DNA of 64,000 bases from Oleomonas cavernae (GCF_003590945.1 NZ_QYUK01000011.1:1020001-1084000); one strand, 5' to 3'; counted from the first letter of the stretch, positions 41,894-52,029 are shown. The notes: generated by a model from the sequence alone, not told the origin. Made by a program: numbers and translations.

Positions 41894-42406
41894 TCAGCCT
41901 TCTGGCGTGAGGGGGACGGCCGGGGCGGCGGTTACGGGGACTTGCGCCTCGCCGGGGCCGGTGACGACGGCCTGGACGATGCGGTTGGAGGTCAGGTTCA
42001 TGACCCGCACGACCTCGCCCATGGCGCCCTGTTCGATCGCCTTGGCGGTGGTCGAGAGCTCGATGCCCGGCATCGAGACGCGGATGTTTACCAGGCTGCC
42101 CTTGGCGACCAGGATCGGCTGGCGCAGTTCGCTCAGCGCGACGGGCTTGCCGGCGCGAAGGGGCTTGCGGGCGGCGAGGCCGACGATGTCCTGCTCGCGC
42201 TGCACGACGCTGCCGGCGACCGGGCCCTGGACGGGCAGGTCGACCAGGTCGTCGGCCGTTACCACCTCGCCGGCGGCCAGGTCGCGGGCCAGGACGGGGA
42301 TGGTTACGGTTGGGACGGCCATGGGGGCCGCCTCGTCGGCGCGGACGGGCATGGCCAGGCCCCAGGCCAGGGCCCAGAGCAGGATGCCGAAGCACAAGCG
42401 GATCAT
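41894..42406 (-). CDS. flgA: P-ring assembly chaperone FlgA
   Basis: This 170-residue periplasmic protein has a signal peptide (LLWALAWGLAMPVRA) and an SAF-type domain: PVLARDLAAGEVVTADDLV, then KPLRAGKPVALSELRQP and the C-terminal GAMGEVVRVMNLTSNRIVQAVV. It helps FlgI assemble the P ring. The start is 11 bases after flgG. The sequence is short compared with enterobacterial FlgA, as is normal in this class. Confidence 0.92.
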   Translation of the reverse strand: MIRLCFGILLWALAWGLAMPVRADEAAPMAVPTVTIPVLARDLAAGEVVTADDLVDLPVQGPVAGSVVQREQDIVGLAARKPLRAGKPVALSELRQPILVAKGSLVNIRVSMPGIELSTTAKAIEQGAMGEVVRVMNLTSNRIVQAVVTGPGEAQVPVTAAPAVPLTPEG

Positions 42407-42416
42407 GGCGCTCTCC

Positions 42417-43202
42417 TCACCGTAGCTGGCTGACGGTCTGCAGCATCTCGTCGGATGCCGTGATGACCTTGGAATTGAGCTCGTAGGCGCGCTGGGCCGA
42501 GATCAGGTTGGTGATCTCCTGCACCGGGTTGACGTTCGAGGATTCGAGGAAGCCCTGGAGCAGGGTGCCGAAGCCGACGTCGCCCGGGATGCCGGTGGTC
42601 GGCGTGCCCGAGGCCGGGGTCTCCAGGAACAGGTTGTTGCCGGTCGCCTCCAGGCCCGCCGGATTGATGAAGGTCGCCAGGTCGAGCTGGCCCACCACCT
42701 GCGGCGTTACCTGGTTGGGCACGCTGACCGCGACCTCGCCCGAGGCGGAGATCGAGACTTCCGTCGCATCCTGGGGGATGACGATGCCCGGCTGCACCGT
42801 ATAGCCGTCCTGGGTGACGAGCTGGCCGTCGCCGTTGAGCTGGAACGAGCCGGCGCGGGTATAGGCCTCGTCGCCGCTGGGCAGCTCGACCCGGAAATAG
42901 CCGCGGCCCTGGACCGCCATGTCGTAGGTGTTCTCGGTCATGGTCATGTTGCCCTGGCCGATGATGCGGTAGACCGAGCCGGTCTTGACGCCGGTGCCGA
43001 GCTGGATGCCCGACGGGATCACCGTGCCGGCGTCGGACGAGCTGGTGCCCATGCGCTTCAGGTTCTCGTAGAGCAGGTCCTGGAACTCGGCCCGCTGGCG
43101 CTTGAAGCCGGTGGTCGAGAGGTTGGCCAGGTTGTTGGAAATGACTTCGACGTTGAGCTGCTGGGCCAGCATGCCGGTCGCGCCGATGGAAAGACTGCGC
43201 AT
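42417..43202 (-). CDS. flgG: Distal rod protein FlgG
   Basis: This 261-residue protein forms the distal rod. The N-terminus MRSLSIGATGMLAQQLNVEV, then VISNNLANLSTTGFKRQRAE, and the C-terminus LISAQRAYELNSKVITASDEML are diagnostic. YTRAGSFQLNGDGQLVTQDG is the family mid-segment. It follows flgF by 14 bases. No frameshift is seen. Confidence 0.97.
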   Translation of the reverse strand: MRSLSIGATGMLAQQLNVEVISNNLANLSTTGFKRQRAEFQDLLYENLKRMGTSSSDAGTVIPSGIQLGTGVKTGSVYRIIGQGNMTMTENTYDMAVQGRGYFRVELPSGDEAYTRAGSFQLNGDGQLVTQDGYTVQPGIVIPQDATEVSISASGEVAVSVPNQVTPQVVGQLDLATFINPAGLEATGNNLFLETPASGTPTTGIPGDVGFGTLLQGFLESSNVNPVQEITNLISAQRAYELNSKVITASDEMLQTVSQLR

Positions 43203-43216
43203 GGGAATTCTCCTCG

Positions 43217-43954
43217 TCAGGCCTGGTTGACCCTGCCCAGCCGCTGGATGGCGGTGCGCTGCAGGTCGTGATCACTGGTCATCAGGTTCTGCATGGTCTG
43301 GTAGCGGCGCTGCAGGTCGATCATGCGGGTCATCTCGACCACCGGCTGCACGTTCGAGCCTTCGAGCATGCCCTGGACCACCTGGGCGGTGTCGTTGGCC
43401 GCGGTCGGGGCGGCGCCCGCCGGGGCTTCGTACAGGCTGTCGCCGGCGGCGCGCAGTTGCTGGTCGTTGGCGAAGGTGAAGACGCCGACCCGGCCGATCT
43501 GATTGGTGCCCTGGGCCACGGTGCCGTCGCGGCCGATCACGGGGGTGCCCAGTTCGGGCTGGTCGATGGTGATCTCGCCGCCGCCGTCGTCGAGCAGGGC
43601 ATAGCCTTCGCGCGTCACCATGCGGCCGTCCGGGTCCATGGTGAAATGGCCGTTGCGGGTATAGCGGACGCCGTTGGGGGTCTGGACCGAAAACCAGCCG
43701 TCGCCGTTCATGGCGACGTCGAAGGGGCTGTCGGTGGGGGTGAGGACGCCGGCGCGGCTGTCGCGCGAAACGCCGTAATCCAGCACGAAGGAGACCGGCT
43801 TGTTCTGGCCCGCCTGCATCACGTATTCCTGAAACACCGGCCGTTCGCCCTTGAAGGCGGTGGTGTTCAGATTCGCGATGTTGTTGGCCACCATTTCCAT
43901 CTGGCGCTCCAGCACCATCTGCTGGGACAGGCCGACATAAAGCGCGTTTTCCAC
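43217..43954 (-). CDS. flgF: Proximal rod protein FlgF
   Basis: This 245-residue rod protein starts at a GTG (43954) with GGAGAAC at the right distance; the frame is open to 44029 but that part is the promoter and leader. NNIANLNTTAFKGERPVFQE, RYTRNGHFTMDPDGRMVT and the end MTRMIDLQRRYQTMQNLM fit FlgF. First gene of the operon, with a sigma-54 site 60 bases upstream. Confidence 0.94.
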   Translation of the reverse strand: MENALYVGLSQQMVLERQMEMVANNIANLNTTAFKGERPVFQEYVMQAGQNKPVSFVLDYGVSRDSRAGVLTPTDSPFDVAMNGDGWFSVQTPNGVRYTRNGHFTMDPDGRMVTREGYALLDDGGGEITIDQPELGTPVIGRDGTVAQGTNQIGRVGVFTFANDQQLRAAGDSLYEAPAGAAPTAANDTAQVVQGMLEGSNVQPVVEMTRMIDLQRRYQTMQNLMTSDHDLQRTAIQRLGRVNQA

Positions 43955-44013
43955 CGTTTGCGTTCTCCAGCGACACCGGCGACAGGCCGATGATGTGCTC
44001 GCCAGGAACAGGT

Positions 44014-44028
44014 GCATGCCGCGTGCCA
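44014..44028 (-). promoter_or_regulatory. Sigma-54 promoter of the flgF operon
   Basis: On the minus strand TGGCACGCGGCATGC, followed by A, has a perfect -24 block and GC at -12 in register; 60 bases before the flgF start. The same gap to 44212 must also serve fliL on the other strand. Confidence 0.8.
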
Positions 44029-44212
44029 ATCGCTAACGCCTTGATTTCATGGGGCAAGGGGTGGGCGAGGGGCCTGGGCAGGCCCCGGACCGGTCCAGCC
44101 TTGCCCGGCAGAAGCTGCCCAGAAGTTGCCTCGATCAAAACCGCTTGTTAACGAAGATCGCCGTAGCTTGGCGCCAGAACAGGGGCACGGCCCTACGGAG
44201 CTTGGCGCACTC

Positions 44213-44775
44213 ATGGCTAGCAAAGCGGCAACCAAGGACGACCTCGACGCACTGGTCAGCGGCCTCGGCCCGGCCGAAGGCGGCGGCGAGGGGGATCGGC
44301 CGGCAAGCGCGGCAGCAAGAAGCTGTTGCTGATCGTCGTGCCGCTCCTGGTCGTGCTGCTGGGCGCCGGCGGGGCCTGGTACATGGGCATGCTCGACTCG
44401 CTGCTGGGGGCATCGAGCGAGGAGGAGGCCCACGCCGCTGCGGAGGCCGAGGCCGCACAGCACGCCCCCGATCCGGTGTTCTACGACCTGCCCGACATGC
44501 TGGTGAACCTGCAGACCACGGGGACCCGCGCCGCCTACCTGAAGATCAAGCTGGCCTTGCAGTTCAGCGACCCGGCCGTGACGCCCGTGCTGCAGAAATT
44601 GCAGCCGCGCCTGGTCGACAGTTTCCAGATCTACCTGCGGGAATTGCGCCTGAGCGACCTCGAAGGGTCGGCCGGGGTGATGCGCCTGAAGGAGGAACTG
44701 CTGGCCCGCGCCAATCAGTTGATGGCGCCGGCCGTCATCGACGACGTCCTGTTCAAGGAAATGCTGGTGCAGTGA
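44213..44775 (+). CDS. fliL: Flagellar basal-body protein FliL (apparent frameshift)
   Basis: FliL sits in the inner membrane near the stator. The N-terminus MASKAATKDDLDALVSGLG is followed by a Gly/Lys linker, then a membrane helix (LLLIVVPLLVVLLGAGGAWY) and a periplasmic stomatin-like domain (FYDLPDMLVNLQTTG, YLKIKLALQFSD). The frame breaks in the G run 44290-44294: one added G gives GSAGKRGSKKLLL and a 187-residue protein of normal length. As written it would stop after about 40 residues. The stop overlaps the fliM ATG (TGATG). Confidence 0.87.
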
Positions 44776-45881
44776 TGGCTGATGCGCCCGACGATCAGAC
44801 CCTGAGCGACGACGACAAGATGGCGGCCGAATGGGCCGCGATGGCGGATGCCGGCGACGGCAGCGACGCCGCCGCCGAGGGCGACGATGCCCTGGCCGGC
44901 CAGACCGGGCGGGCGCTGAGCCAGGACGAGATCGACAGCCTGCTGGGCTTCGACGCCGCGACCGACTCCTCGGGCAGCCAGACCGGCATCCGCTCGATCA
45001 TCAATTCCTCGCTGGTCTCCTACGGCCGCCTGCCGATGCTGGAAATCGTGTTCGACCGGCTGGTGCGCCTGCTGTCGACCTCGATGCGCAATTTCACCTC
45101 GGACAATGTCGAGGTAACGCTCGACAACATCACCTCGATCCGCTTCGGCGAGTACCTGAATTCGATCCCGCTGCCGGCGATCCTGGCCGTGTTCCGGGCC
45201 CCCGAGTGGGACAACTTCGGCCTGCTGACGGTCGAATCCAACCTGATCTATTCGATCGTCGACGTGCTCCTGGGCGGGCGCAAGGGCACTACGCCCATGC
45301 GCATCGAAGGCCGGCCCTATACCACGATCGAGCGTAACCTGGTCGAACGCATGATCCAGGTCGTGCTGAAGGACATGAAGGCGGCCTTCGAGCCCTTGAC
45401 CCCGGTCGATTTCACCTTCGAGCGGCTGGAGGTCAATCCGCGCTTCGCCACCATCGCGCGCGATGCCAATGCGGCGATCCTGGTGCGCCTGCGCGTCGAC
45501 ATGGAAGACCGCGGCGGGCGCCTGGAACTGGTGCTGCCCTATGCCACGATCGAGCCGGTGCGCGAACTCCTGCTCCAGATGTTCATGGGCGAGAAGTTCG
45601 GCCGCGACACCATCTGGGAAAGCCACCTGGCGACCGAGTTGTGGCAGACCGAGGTTCAGGTCGACGCCGTGCTCGACGAGCAGATCATGAACCTGGGCGA
45701 GGTCATGAAGTTCAAGGTCGGGCAGACCATCATGCTGAACTGCACGCCGGACTCGCCCGTCGATCTCAAATGCGGCGGCACCGCGATGCTGCGTGGCCGC
45801 ATGGGGCGCATCGGCTCGACCATTTCGGTCCGGGTCGACCAATCGCTGATGAAGAACAGGAAAGAGGGGGCCAAGCCATGA
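44775..45881 (+). CDS. fliM: Flagellar motor switch protein FliM
   Basis: This 368-residue switch protein forms the C ring and binds CheY-P. The CheY-binding motif LSQDEIDSLLGF is near residue 50, behind an acidic Ala/Asp extension longer than in E. coli. The middle domain (LEIVFDRLVRLLSTSMRNFT, NITSIRFGEYLNSIPLPAIL) and the C-terminal SpoA domain (LNLGEVMKFKVGQTIMLNC in part) are intact. The start overlaps fliL and its stop overlaps the DUF6468 gene by four bases. Confidence 0.96.
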   Translation: MADAPDDQTLSDDDKMAAEWAAMADAGDGSDAAAEGDDALAGQTGRALSQDEIDSLLGFDAATDSSGSQTGIRSIINSSLVSYGRLPMLEIVFDRLVRLLSTSMRNFTSDNVEVTLDNITSIRFGEYLNSIPLPAILAVFRAPEWDNFGLLTVESNLIYSIVDVLLGGRKGTTPMRIEGRPYTTIERNLVERMIQVVLKDMKAAFEPLTPVDFTFERLEVNPRFATIARDANAAILVRLRVDMEDRGGRLELVLPYATIEPVRELLLQMFMGEKFGRDTIWESHLATELWQTEVQVDAVLDEQIMNLGEVMKFKVGQTIMLNCTPDSPVDLKCGGTAMLRGRMGRIGSTISVRVDQSLMKNRKEGAKP

Positions 45882-46276
45882 CCACGATCGGTCTCATCCT
45901 TGATCTCGTGCTTGCCGGCTTGTTGATCGCGACCGTGGTGCTGGCGGTCCGCCTGCACAAGAAGCTGCAGGGCCTCAAGGGCGGCCACGACGAATTGCGC
46001 CTGCTGGTCGAGGGCCTGAACGAGGCGACCCGCCGCGCCCAGGCCGGGCTGATGGAACTGCGCATGGCCGCCGAGGCCTCGGCCACCCGCCTGGGTAACC
46101 AGGTCGATGTCGCCCGGCAGTCGACCGACGAACTGGCCCTGCTGGTCGCCTCGGCCAACAATCTGGCCGACCGCCTGGTCAAGGTCGGCGCGCCCGCCCG
46201 CCCGGCGGAGCCGTCGATGCGCGGCAACGGCGGCGGCGAGCCCTCGCTGCTGCGCGCGCTGCGTGACGTCCGCTAG
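45878..46276 (+). CDS. DUF6468 membrane protein of the fliM operon
   Basis: This 132-residue protein has one N-terminal membrane helix (IGLILDLVLAGLLIATVVLAV, in part) and a long helical cytoplasmic or periplasmic part (LVEGLNEATRRAQAGLMELR). Proteins of this type follow fliM in many alphaproteobacteria; their role is not established. ATG overlaps the fliM stop (ATGA). Confidence 0.75.
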   Translation: MTTIGLILDLVLAGLLIATVVLAVRLHKKLQGLKGGHDELRLLVEGLNEATRRAQAGLMELRMAAEASATRLGNQVDVARQSTDELALLVASANNLADRLVKVGAPARPAEPSMRGNGGGEPSLLRALRDVR

Positions 46277-46279
46277 ATC

Positions 46280-46968
46280 ATGGCCCGGCGCTTTTACCTG
46301 CTGCCGGTGCTGGCCGGCGTGGCCGCGCTGGCGATCGCCGTGCGCCTGCCCCAGACCCTGAGCACCGCCGGGGACTTCCTGCCCGGCACCGCGAAGGCGA
46401 TCGCGGCCGAGCCGGCCCCCCGGCGCACGATGCCCCGGCGCACGATGCAACACCGGCGGTGCCGGCACCGACCGCCGCTGCGCCAACACCGCCGCCGGCA
46501 CCGGCGACGGGTTTCGATCCCAACACCTTGACCGCGGGCGAGGTCGACGTGCTGCAGAACCTCGGTCGCCGGCGGGCGGAAATCGAGGCACGGGCGCGCG
46601 AACTCGACGGGCGCGAAGCCCTGATCGCCGCGGCCGAGGCGCGCGTCGACCAGAAGCTGGCCGAGCTCAAGGCCCTGGAGGCGAAGATTGCCACCGCCGA
46701 CGCGGCGGCGACCCAGGCCGAGGATGCGCAATTGGCCCGCCTGGTGAAGGTCTATGAAACGATGAAGCCGGCGGAAGCCGCCGGGATCTTCAACACGCTG
46801 GATTTTGCGGTGCTGCTCCAGGTCGCCAGCCGCATGAAGGAGGCCAAGATTGCGCCGGTGCTCGCGGCGATGGATCCTCAGGCGGCCAAGGCATTGACCG
46901 TGGCCCTGGCCACCAGGAAGGTACCAGTCCCGCCAGCGCCGGCCGCCGCCGCCGGCACGGCGGGCTAA
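46280..46968 (+). CDS. motE: MotE-like flagellar protein (apparent frameshift)
   Basis: This protein has an N-terminal hydrophobic anchor (FYLLPVLAGVAALAIAV), a Pro/Ala-rich linker, a helical coiled coil (RRRAEIEARARELDGREALIAAAEARV in part), and an MgtE-N-like end (ETMKPAEAAGIFNTLDFAVLLQ, MDPQAAKAL). MotE chaperones the periplasmic motor protein MotC in rhizobia. The frame breaks in the C run 46416-46421 inside the linker: one added C restores 229 residues. As written the coiled coil would be lost. Confidence 0.8.
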
Positions 46969-46981
46969 GGGAAGCAGGCCC

Positions 46982-47641
46982 ATGAGCGAGACCATGCGCA
47001 ATACCAAGATCATGACCTACGACGATCGCCTGGCGGCCCTGGCGACGGAGACCGGCGGCAGCGTGCCGGTGGCCGAAATCGGCCGGGTGGTCGCCGGCCT
47101 GATGCAGAGCTTCGAAAGCGAAACCCAGGCGATAGGCCAAGCCCAGGCGATCGACACCGACACCGCCCAGGAACTCGCCGACCTGCTGGCCTATGTCCGC
47201 CAGACCCAGGAGGACATCGCGGCCATCCAGCCGGCGGAGTTGACCGGCGAGCACATCCCGCACGCCAACGACCAGTTGCGCTCGGTCGTGCGCGCGACCG
47301 AGGAGGCAACCGGGGTCTTCCTCGATGCGGCGGAAGAACTCGAGAACCTGGCCGAGGAACTGGGCGGGGGCGAGGCCGAGCGGTTGCGGAGCATCACCAC
47401 GCGCATCTACGAGGCCTCGAACTTCCAGGACATTACCGGCCAGCGCATCGCCAAGGTGGTGACGACGCTGGTGGTGATCGAGGAACGGCTGTCGCGGCTG
47501 GTGCGCATTGCCGGCGAGGCGGCGCGTGCGGCAGCGACCGCGCCCGCCGAACCCGAGCCGGAAGACCTCTTGAACGGGCCGCAGTTGCCCGACGTGGCGG
47601 CGACACAGGATGACATTGACCGTCTCTTCGCGTCGCTCTGA
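46982..47641 (+). CDS. cheZ: CheZ-like chemotaxis phosphatase
   Basis: This 219-residue helical protein has the CheZ-family region VRATEEATGVFLDAAEELENL and IYEASNFQDITGQRIAKVVTTL, in which the QD pair corresponds to the catalytic acid and glutamine region of CheZ. The C-terminus DIDRLFASL resembles the CheY-binding tail (usually DxxxLFxSL). It would dephosphorylate CheY-P. Its end overlaps the next gene by 32 bases. Confidence 0.85.
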   Translation: MSETMRNTKIMTYDDRLAALATETGGSVPVAEIGRVVAGLMQSFESETQAIGQAQAIDTDTAQELADLLAYVRQTQEDIAAIQPAELTGEHIPHANDQLRSVVRATEEATGVFLDAAEELENLAEELGGGEAERLRSITTRIYEASNFQDITGQRIAKVVTTLVVIEERLSRLVRIAGEAARAAATAPAEPEPEDLLNGPQLPDVAATQDDIDRLFASL

Positions 47642-50632
47642 GGCGCCGCGCTGGCGCCGCTGGGCGCAAGCCGGCGCCCTGGCCGGGCTGCTGGTGCTTG
47701 CCCTCGGGGTACAGTCCCGGGCGGCGACGGCGATCGGCGCGCGCGGCTGGGACCACGGCGACTATGGCCGCCTGGTGTTCGACCTCGGGCCCGGCGTCAG
47801 CGGCCAGGCCAGCCTCGACGGCGATTTCCTCGTCGTCACCTTTTCCGAGGCGGTCACCGTCGATCCCAAGACCGCCTTGGGCAAGCTGGCGCGCTTTGCC
47901 GGCGTCGCCCAGTTGAGCGATGACGGGCGCACCTTGCGCGTGGCCCTGAAACAGGCCGTCACCCTCAAGCCCGAAACCTATCAGCGCAAGCTGGTGCTGG
48001 ACCTGCGGCCGGCGACTGCCCCCACCAAGCCTGTGCCCGCCAAGCCCGCCCCCACCAAGCCCGCCCCCGCCAAGCCTGCTCAGGCCAAGCCGCCGGCGCA
48101 AGCGGTCCCGGTCGAACCGGCTCCCGCCGCGGCGGTCGAAGCGGCGCCGCCGTCCCATGAACCGGCCGCCCCCGCGCCGCCGCCCGCGCCCGTCGCCGCG
48201 ATGCCGGCCCCGGCCGTGGCCCGGCCCGTCGCGCCGCCCGGCCCCGTCGCCGCGACGACGCCGGCCCAGCCGGCCCCGGCGGTGGGCGAGACCAGCCTGC
48301 AGGTGCGGACCGCCCTGGGCGGTATCGAGGTCGAAGCCGGCTTTCCGGCACCCGCGGGGGCTGTCGTCTTCGCCCGGGGGATGCGGTCTGGGTGGTCTTC
48401 GACCGTCCCGGTTTCGATGCCGCTTCGCTGGCTGATACCCCGCTCGGCACGCTGGGCCGGATCGAGCCGCTGGACCTGGCCCACGCCTCGGGCTTCCGGC
48501 TCGTCGGCCGCCAGTTGCCGCCCGAGGTTTCGGCCGACGGCAATCGCTGGCGCCTGGTGTTCGCGCCCGATGCCCGGCCGCCGGCAACGCCCCTGGTCGT
48601 CGGCATCGCCACCGACACCCATGGCAACCGGCAACTGGCGATCAAGGTGGCCGGTGCCCATGCAGCACTCAACCTCATCGATCCCGATATCGGCGACACC
48701 ATCACGGTGGTGCCGGTCACCAAGGGCGGGGCAGGGATTCTGGCGGCGGCGAGATTGCCGGACTTGAGCCTCCTCGCCAGTACCCAGGGCATCGCCTTCC
48801 TGCCCTTGTCCGACGGGCTGGAGACGCTGGTCGACGCCAATGCCGTGGTGATCACGGGGCCCCAAGGGGGGCTGACCTTGTCGGGAACGCCGCCGGCGGT
48901 GCCGGGCCACGGCCGGGGACCGGCCCAGGCCGGCCTCGATGTCGGCACCTGGGCGCTGCCGGGCAATGTCGGTGACCTTCGGGCGCAGCTTGCCCGCGAG
49001 GTATCGACGGCCGAACCGGCGAACCGGCAGCAGGCCCGCTTGCGCTTTGCCCGCTACCTGGTCTCCCAGGGCCTGGGCGCCGAAGCGATCGGCCTCGCCA
49101 AGCTGATCGCGCAGGACGATCCGGCCCTGGCCGATGACCTGGGCTTTCGCCAGATGCGGGGCATCGCCCAGGCCATGCAGGAGCGTCCGGCGGAAGCCTT
49201 GACCGACCTGAGCCTGCCGGCCCTGGAATTTTCCCCGGATGCGGTGCTGTGGCGTGGCTATGCGCTGGCCGCCCAGGGGCAGACGGCGCAGGCGCACCGG
49301 GTCTTCGCCGGGACGGCGGCGGTCGACCACTACCCGGCCCATATCGCCACGCGGCTGCTGGCGGCGATGACCGATACCGCCCTGGCCGCCGACGACTTGG
49401 CCGCTGCCGCCGAGTTTTCCCGCGCGCTGGGCGAACGGGCCGCCACGGCCGCGACCAAGGCCCAGGCGCAGGCCCTGGCCGGCCGCGTCGCCCTGCGCAA
49501 CGCCGATGTACCGGCTGCCCGCGAGCAATTCGAGGCGGCCCTGGCCAGCGGTGAACGGACCGCCCGGGTCGATGCCGAACTGGGCTTGATCGAACTTGGC
49601 CTGGCCGACGGCACCATGACGCGGCCCCAGGCGATCGAGCGGCTGGACCGGCTGCGCTATGCCTGGCGCGGCGACGCCAAGGAACTGGCCGTGTTGCGCC
49701 GCCTGGCCGACCTGCAACTGGCCGAAGGGCGCTGGCGTGACGGTCTGGAGACCTTGCGCGTTGCCATGAAGCTGTTTCCCGATGACCCCGGCCGCGATGC
49801 CCTGGCCGAAACCCAGGTCGCCGCCTTCCGCCGCCTGTTCCTGCTGGGGGCGGCCGATGCCCTGCCGCCGGTCCAGGCGGTGGCGCTCTATTTCGACTAC
49901 CGCGACCTGACCCCCCTGGGGGCCGACGGCGACGAGATGATCCGCCGTCTGGCCGACCGGCTGATCCAGGTCGAGTTGCTGGACCAGGCCAAGACGCTGC
50001 TCACCCACCAGGTCACCTACCGCCTGCAGGGGATCGCCCAGGCCCAGGTCGCCGCCAATCTCGCCTTGCTGCACCTGGCGGATCACGAAGCCGCCAAGGC
50101 ACTGGGCGTGCTCGACGGGACCGAGCAGCCGACCTTGCCCGAAGCCACCGCCCGGCTGCGCCGCCTGCTGCGCGCCGGCGCCCTGGCCGATCTCGGCCGC
50201 GGCGCCGAGGCCAAGGCCCTGCTCGCCGGCGATAGCAGCGAGGATGCGGCGCGCCTGGGGGCCGAGATCGCCTGGAATGCCCGCGATTGGGCCGGCGCTG
50301 CGCAAAGCCTCGGCCGCCTGCTGGCCAATGTAACGCCACCCGCCGGCGGGCCGCCCGGCGCCGGGACCGAACGCCTGGCGCTGCGCCTCGCCATCGCCGC
50401 CGCGCTGGCCAAGGATGCCGAGCGGCTGAAGGCGCTGGTCCAGAAGTGGGGCCCCTCGATGGCCCAGAGCAAGAGCGCCGAGGCCTTCGCCATGCTGACC
50501 GGCACGACCGACCCCTCGGCCATCGCCACCCGCAATCTGGCCCAGACCATGGCCAATGCCGGCGCCGACACCGGCTTCATGGACATGCTGCGCCAGCGCC
50601 TGGCCGCGGGTCAGTTGAACGCGATCAACTAG
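47610..50632 (+). CDS. Large exported TPR protein of the flagellar operon (apparent frameshift)
   Basis: The start at 47610 is inside cheZ. A signal anchor (AGALAGLLVLALGVQSRAATA) is followed by an AMIN-like beta domain (DYGRLVFDLGPGVSG, FSEAVTVDPKTALGKL), a Lys/Pro/Ala repeat linker (KPAPTKPAPAKPAQAKP) and many helical repeats of TPR type (for example ALAAQGQTAQAHRVFAGTAA, LADLQLAEGRWRDGLETL). The frame breaks in the G run 48376-48380; one added G gives 1007 residues. Proteins of this plan are found beside motor genes in the class. It may organise the periplasmic side of the motor or polar envelope, which is inference. Confidence 0.75.
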
Positions 50633-50667
50633 GCGTCTGGCCGCTTCTATAAGACACGCGCCGTAAC

Positions 50668-51034
50668 TCGTCATGGCCGGGCTTGTCCCACGGCTGTCCG
50701 TTTAAGGAAAACGAGCGTGGGAGGCCATTTCCTTCGGGTGGTTTTCCTTCCATCCTCACCACCCTAACTCGTCATGGCCGGGCGAAGTCCCGGCCATCCA
50801 CGTCGGCAAGCTACCTATGCCGTCAACAGATGTGGCTCGGCCCGACGTGGATGACCGGGACAAGCCCGGTCATGACGATTAAGAGTGGTACGCATATGCC
50901 GTGAAACAACCCGATTTCCTTAACCGGACAGCCGTGGGCAAAGTCCCGGCCATCCACGTCGGCAAGCTGCCTATGCCGTCAACGGATGTGGCTCGTCCCG
51001 ACGTGGATGACCTGGACAAGCCCGGTCATGACGG
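50668..51034. repeat. Nested dispersed repeats between TPR and sulfotransferase genes
   Basis: The 505-base gap after 50632 holds no gene. Two copies of an element of about 95-108 bases (50770-50877 and 50941-51034) share cccggccatccacgtcggc, ctatgccgtcaac, and cccgacgtggatgacc. Each is itself palindromic. An outer inverted pair (ccacggctgtccgtttaagg at 50689-50708 and its complement near 50915-50936) encloses the first copy. The arrangement suggests one element was inserted into another. Confidence 0.8.
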
Positions 51035-51137
51035 CTGGAGTATCATGCATTAACCTCGAAGAGGGGCGGTCTCTTGGCGCCTCAAACACCGCAGCGGCAA
51101 ATCGGAGGGTGATGCTTCCGACTAAACCCGAGACGCG

Positions 51138-51851
51138 CTAGTCCGCGAGCGAGTCCGGGTAGAACCGTTCGAGTAGCGGCCTGAAATGCTCGCGGATATA
51201 GATGATCACCCCGCGCGGCAGCTCGGTGCGCCAGGCGTCGGGGTGGCCCGAGCGATAGGGCGAGTTCTCGTCGACCACGCCGGGCGCGCGGCCGCCGGAC
51301 ATGGCCTTGAAGGTGAAGGCGCTCGCGTCCGGCCATTTCAGGTCGGCCCCTTGCTCGGCCGCGGCGCGCGACAAGGCGAGGTCGATGCGGTCGCCGTAAT
51401 CTTCCATGCGCACGGTCACGAACCGGTTGTCGTCATAATCCCATTGCCGCAACCCGCAGAGCGGTCCGGGCGTGAGATGAAAGAAGTCATTCCGCTCGCA
51501 AAAGACGACGGTCAGCATCTTGCCTTCTTCCGGCGAGCATTGCTCGAGGACGCGGCGCTGGGCCACCAGCATGGGCAGCGTCTTCTTCACGGGATGCGAG
51601 CGCAGGTGCGAGTAGTAGGCCGATTGGGCGACGTTCAGCGGGTTGCGAATGATGTGGATGGCCCGCCGGGCGACATGCTCGGTCAAAAACGGGTAGGAGG
51701 CGTTGCTGAGGAAATTCACGTCGTGGTCCGGCGAGGGCGGCCTGTTGCCCCGCGGCGATCCATAGAAGGTGAGGTCGTTGTCGAGGCAGAGCTGCTTGAC
51801 GTATCGGCCACTGAGCGTGGAGGCGCATTTGTGATGCGTCACAAACAACAT
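51138..51851 (-). CDS. Sulfotransferase-like protein
   Basis: This 237-residue protein starts MLFVTHHKCASTLSGRYV, where KCASTL corresponds to the PAPS 5'-phosphosulfate loop, and has HIIRNPLNVAQSAYYSHLR, which corresponds to the 3'-phosphate-binding R-x-P-x3-S-x-Y region. LPRGVIIYIREHFRPLLERF closes the domain. It would transfer sulfate from PAPS to a sugar or protein. The acceptor is unknown. It is next to the giant RTX gene, though a long intergenic repeat lies on its other side. Same-strand position with gap about 180 bases. Confidence 0.78.
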   Translation of the reverse strand: MLFVTHHKCASTLSGRYVKQLCLDNDLTFYGSPRGNRPPSPDHDVNFLSNASYPFLTEHVARRAIHIIRNPLNVAQSAYYSHLRSHPVKKTLPMLVAQRRVLEQCSPEEGKMLTVVFCERNDFFHLTPGPLCGLRQWDYDDNRFVTVRMEDYGDRIDLALSRAAAEQGADLKWPDASAFTFKAMSGGRAPGVVDENSPYRSGHPDAWRTELPRGVIIYIREHFRPLLERFYPDSLAD

Positions 51852-52029
51852 GCTTTATTCCCTGCTTCAACTTCGATCGATGACGGGCCTGTGATCCCGG
51901 CATGTTTTTGATCCGGTTCGGTCTTGTCAATCCGAAACTGAAGAAGGGCTGCCCGCGCTCGGCCAGCGCCACGGTTTCACGGGGGCAATACTTATTTCAT
52001 CTTGCACGGCCGCGACCGGGCTTGCGTTC

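Noticed and set aside
44199-44220. TGGC-type sigma-54 match overlapping the fliL start
   Set aside because: The -12 block would fall on or after the ATG, so it cannot drive fliL.
44049-44774. N-terminal extension of FliM back to 44049
   Set aside because: This part mirrors fliL in another phase; the TGATG overlap and family length set the FliM start at 44775.
48080-50674. 864-codon minus-strand frame opposite the TPR gene
   Set aside because: Gln/Gly/Arg-rich antisense shadow of a high-GC gene; the plus strand has helical repeats and operon context.
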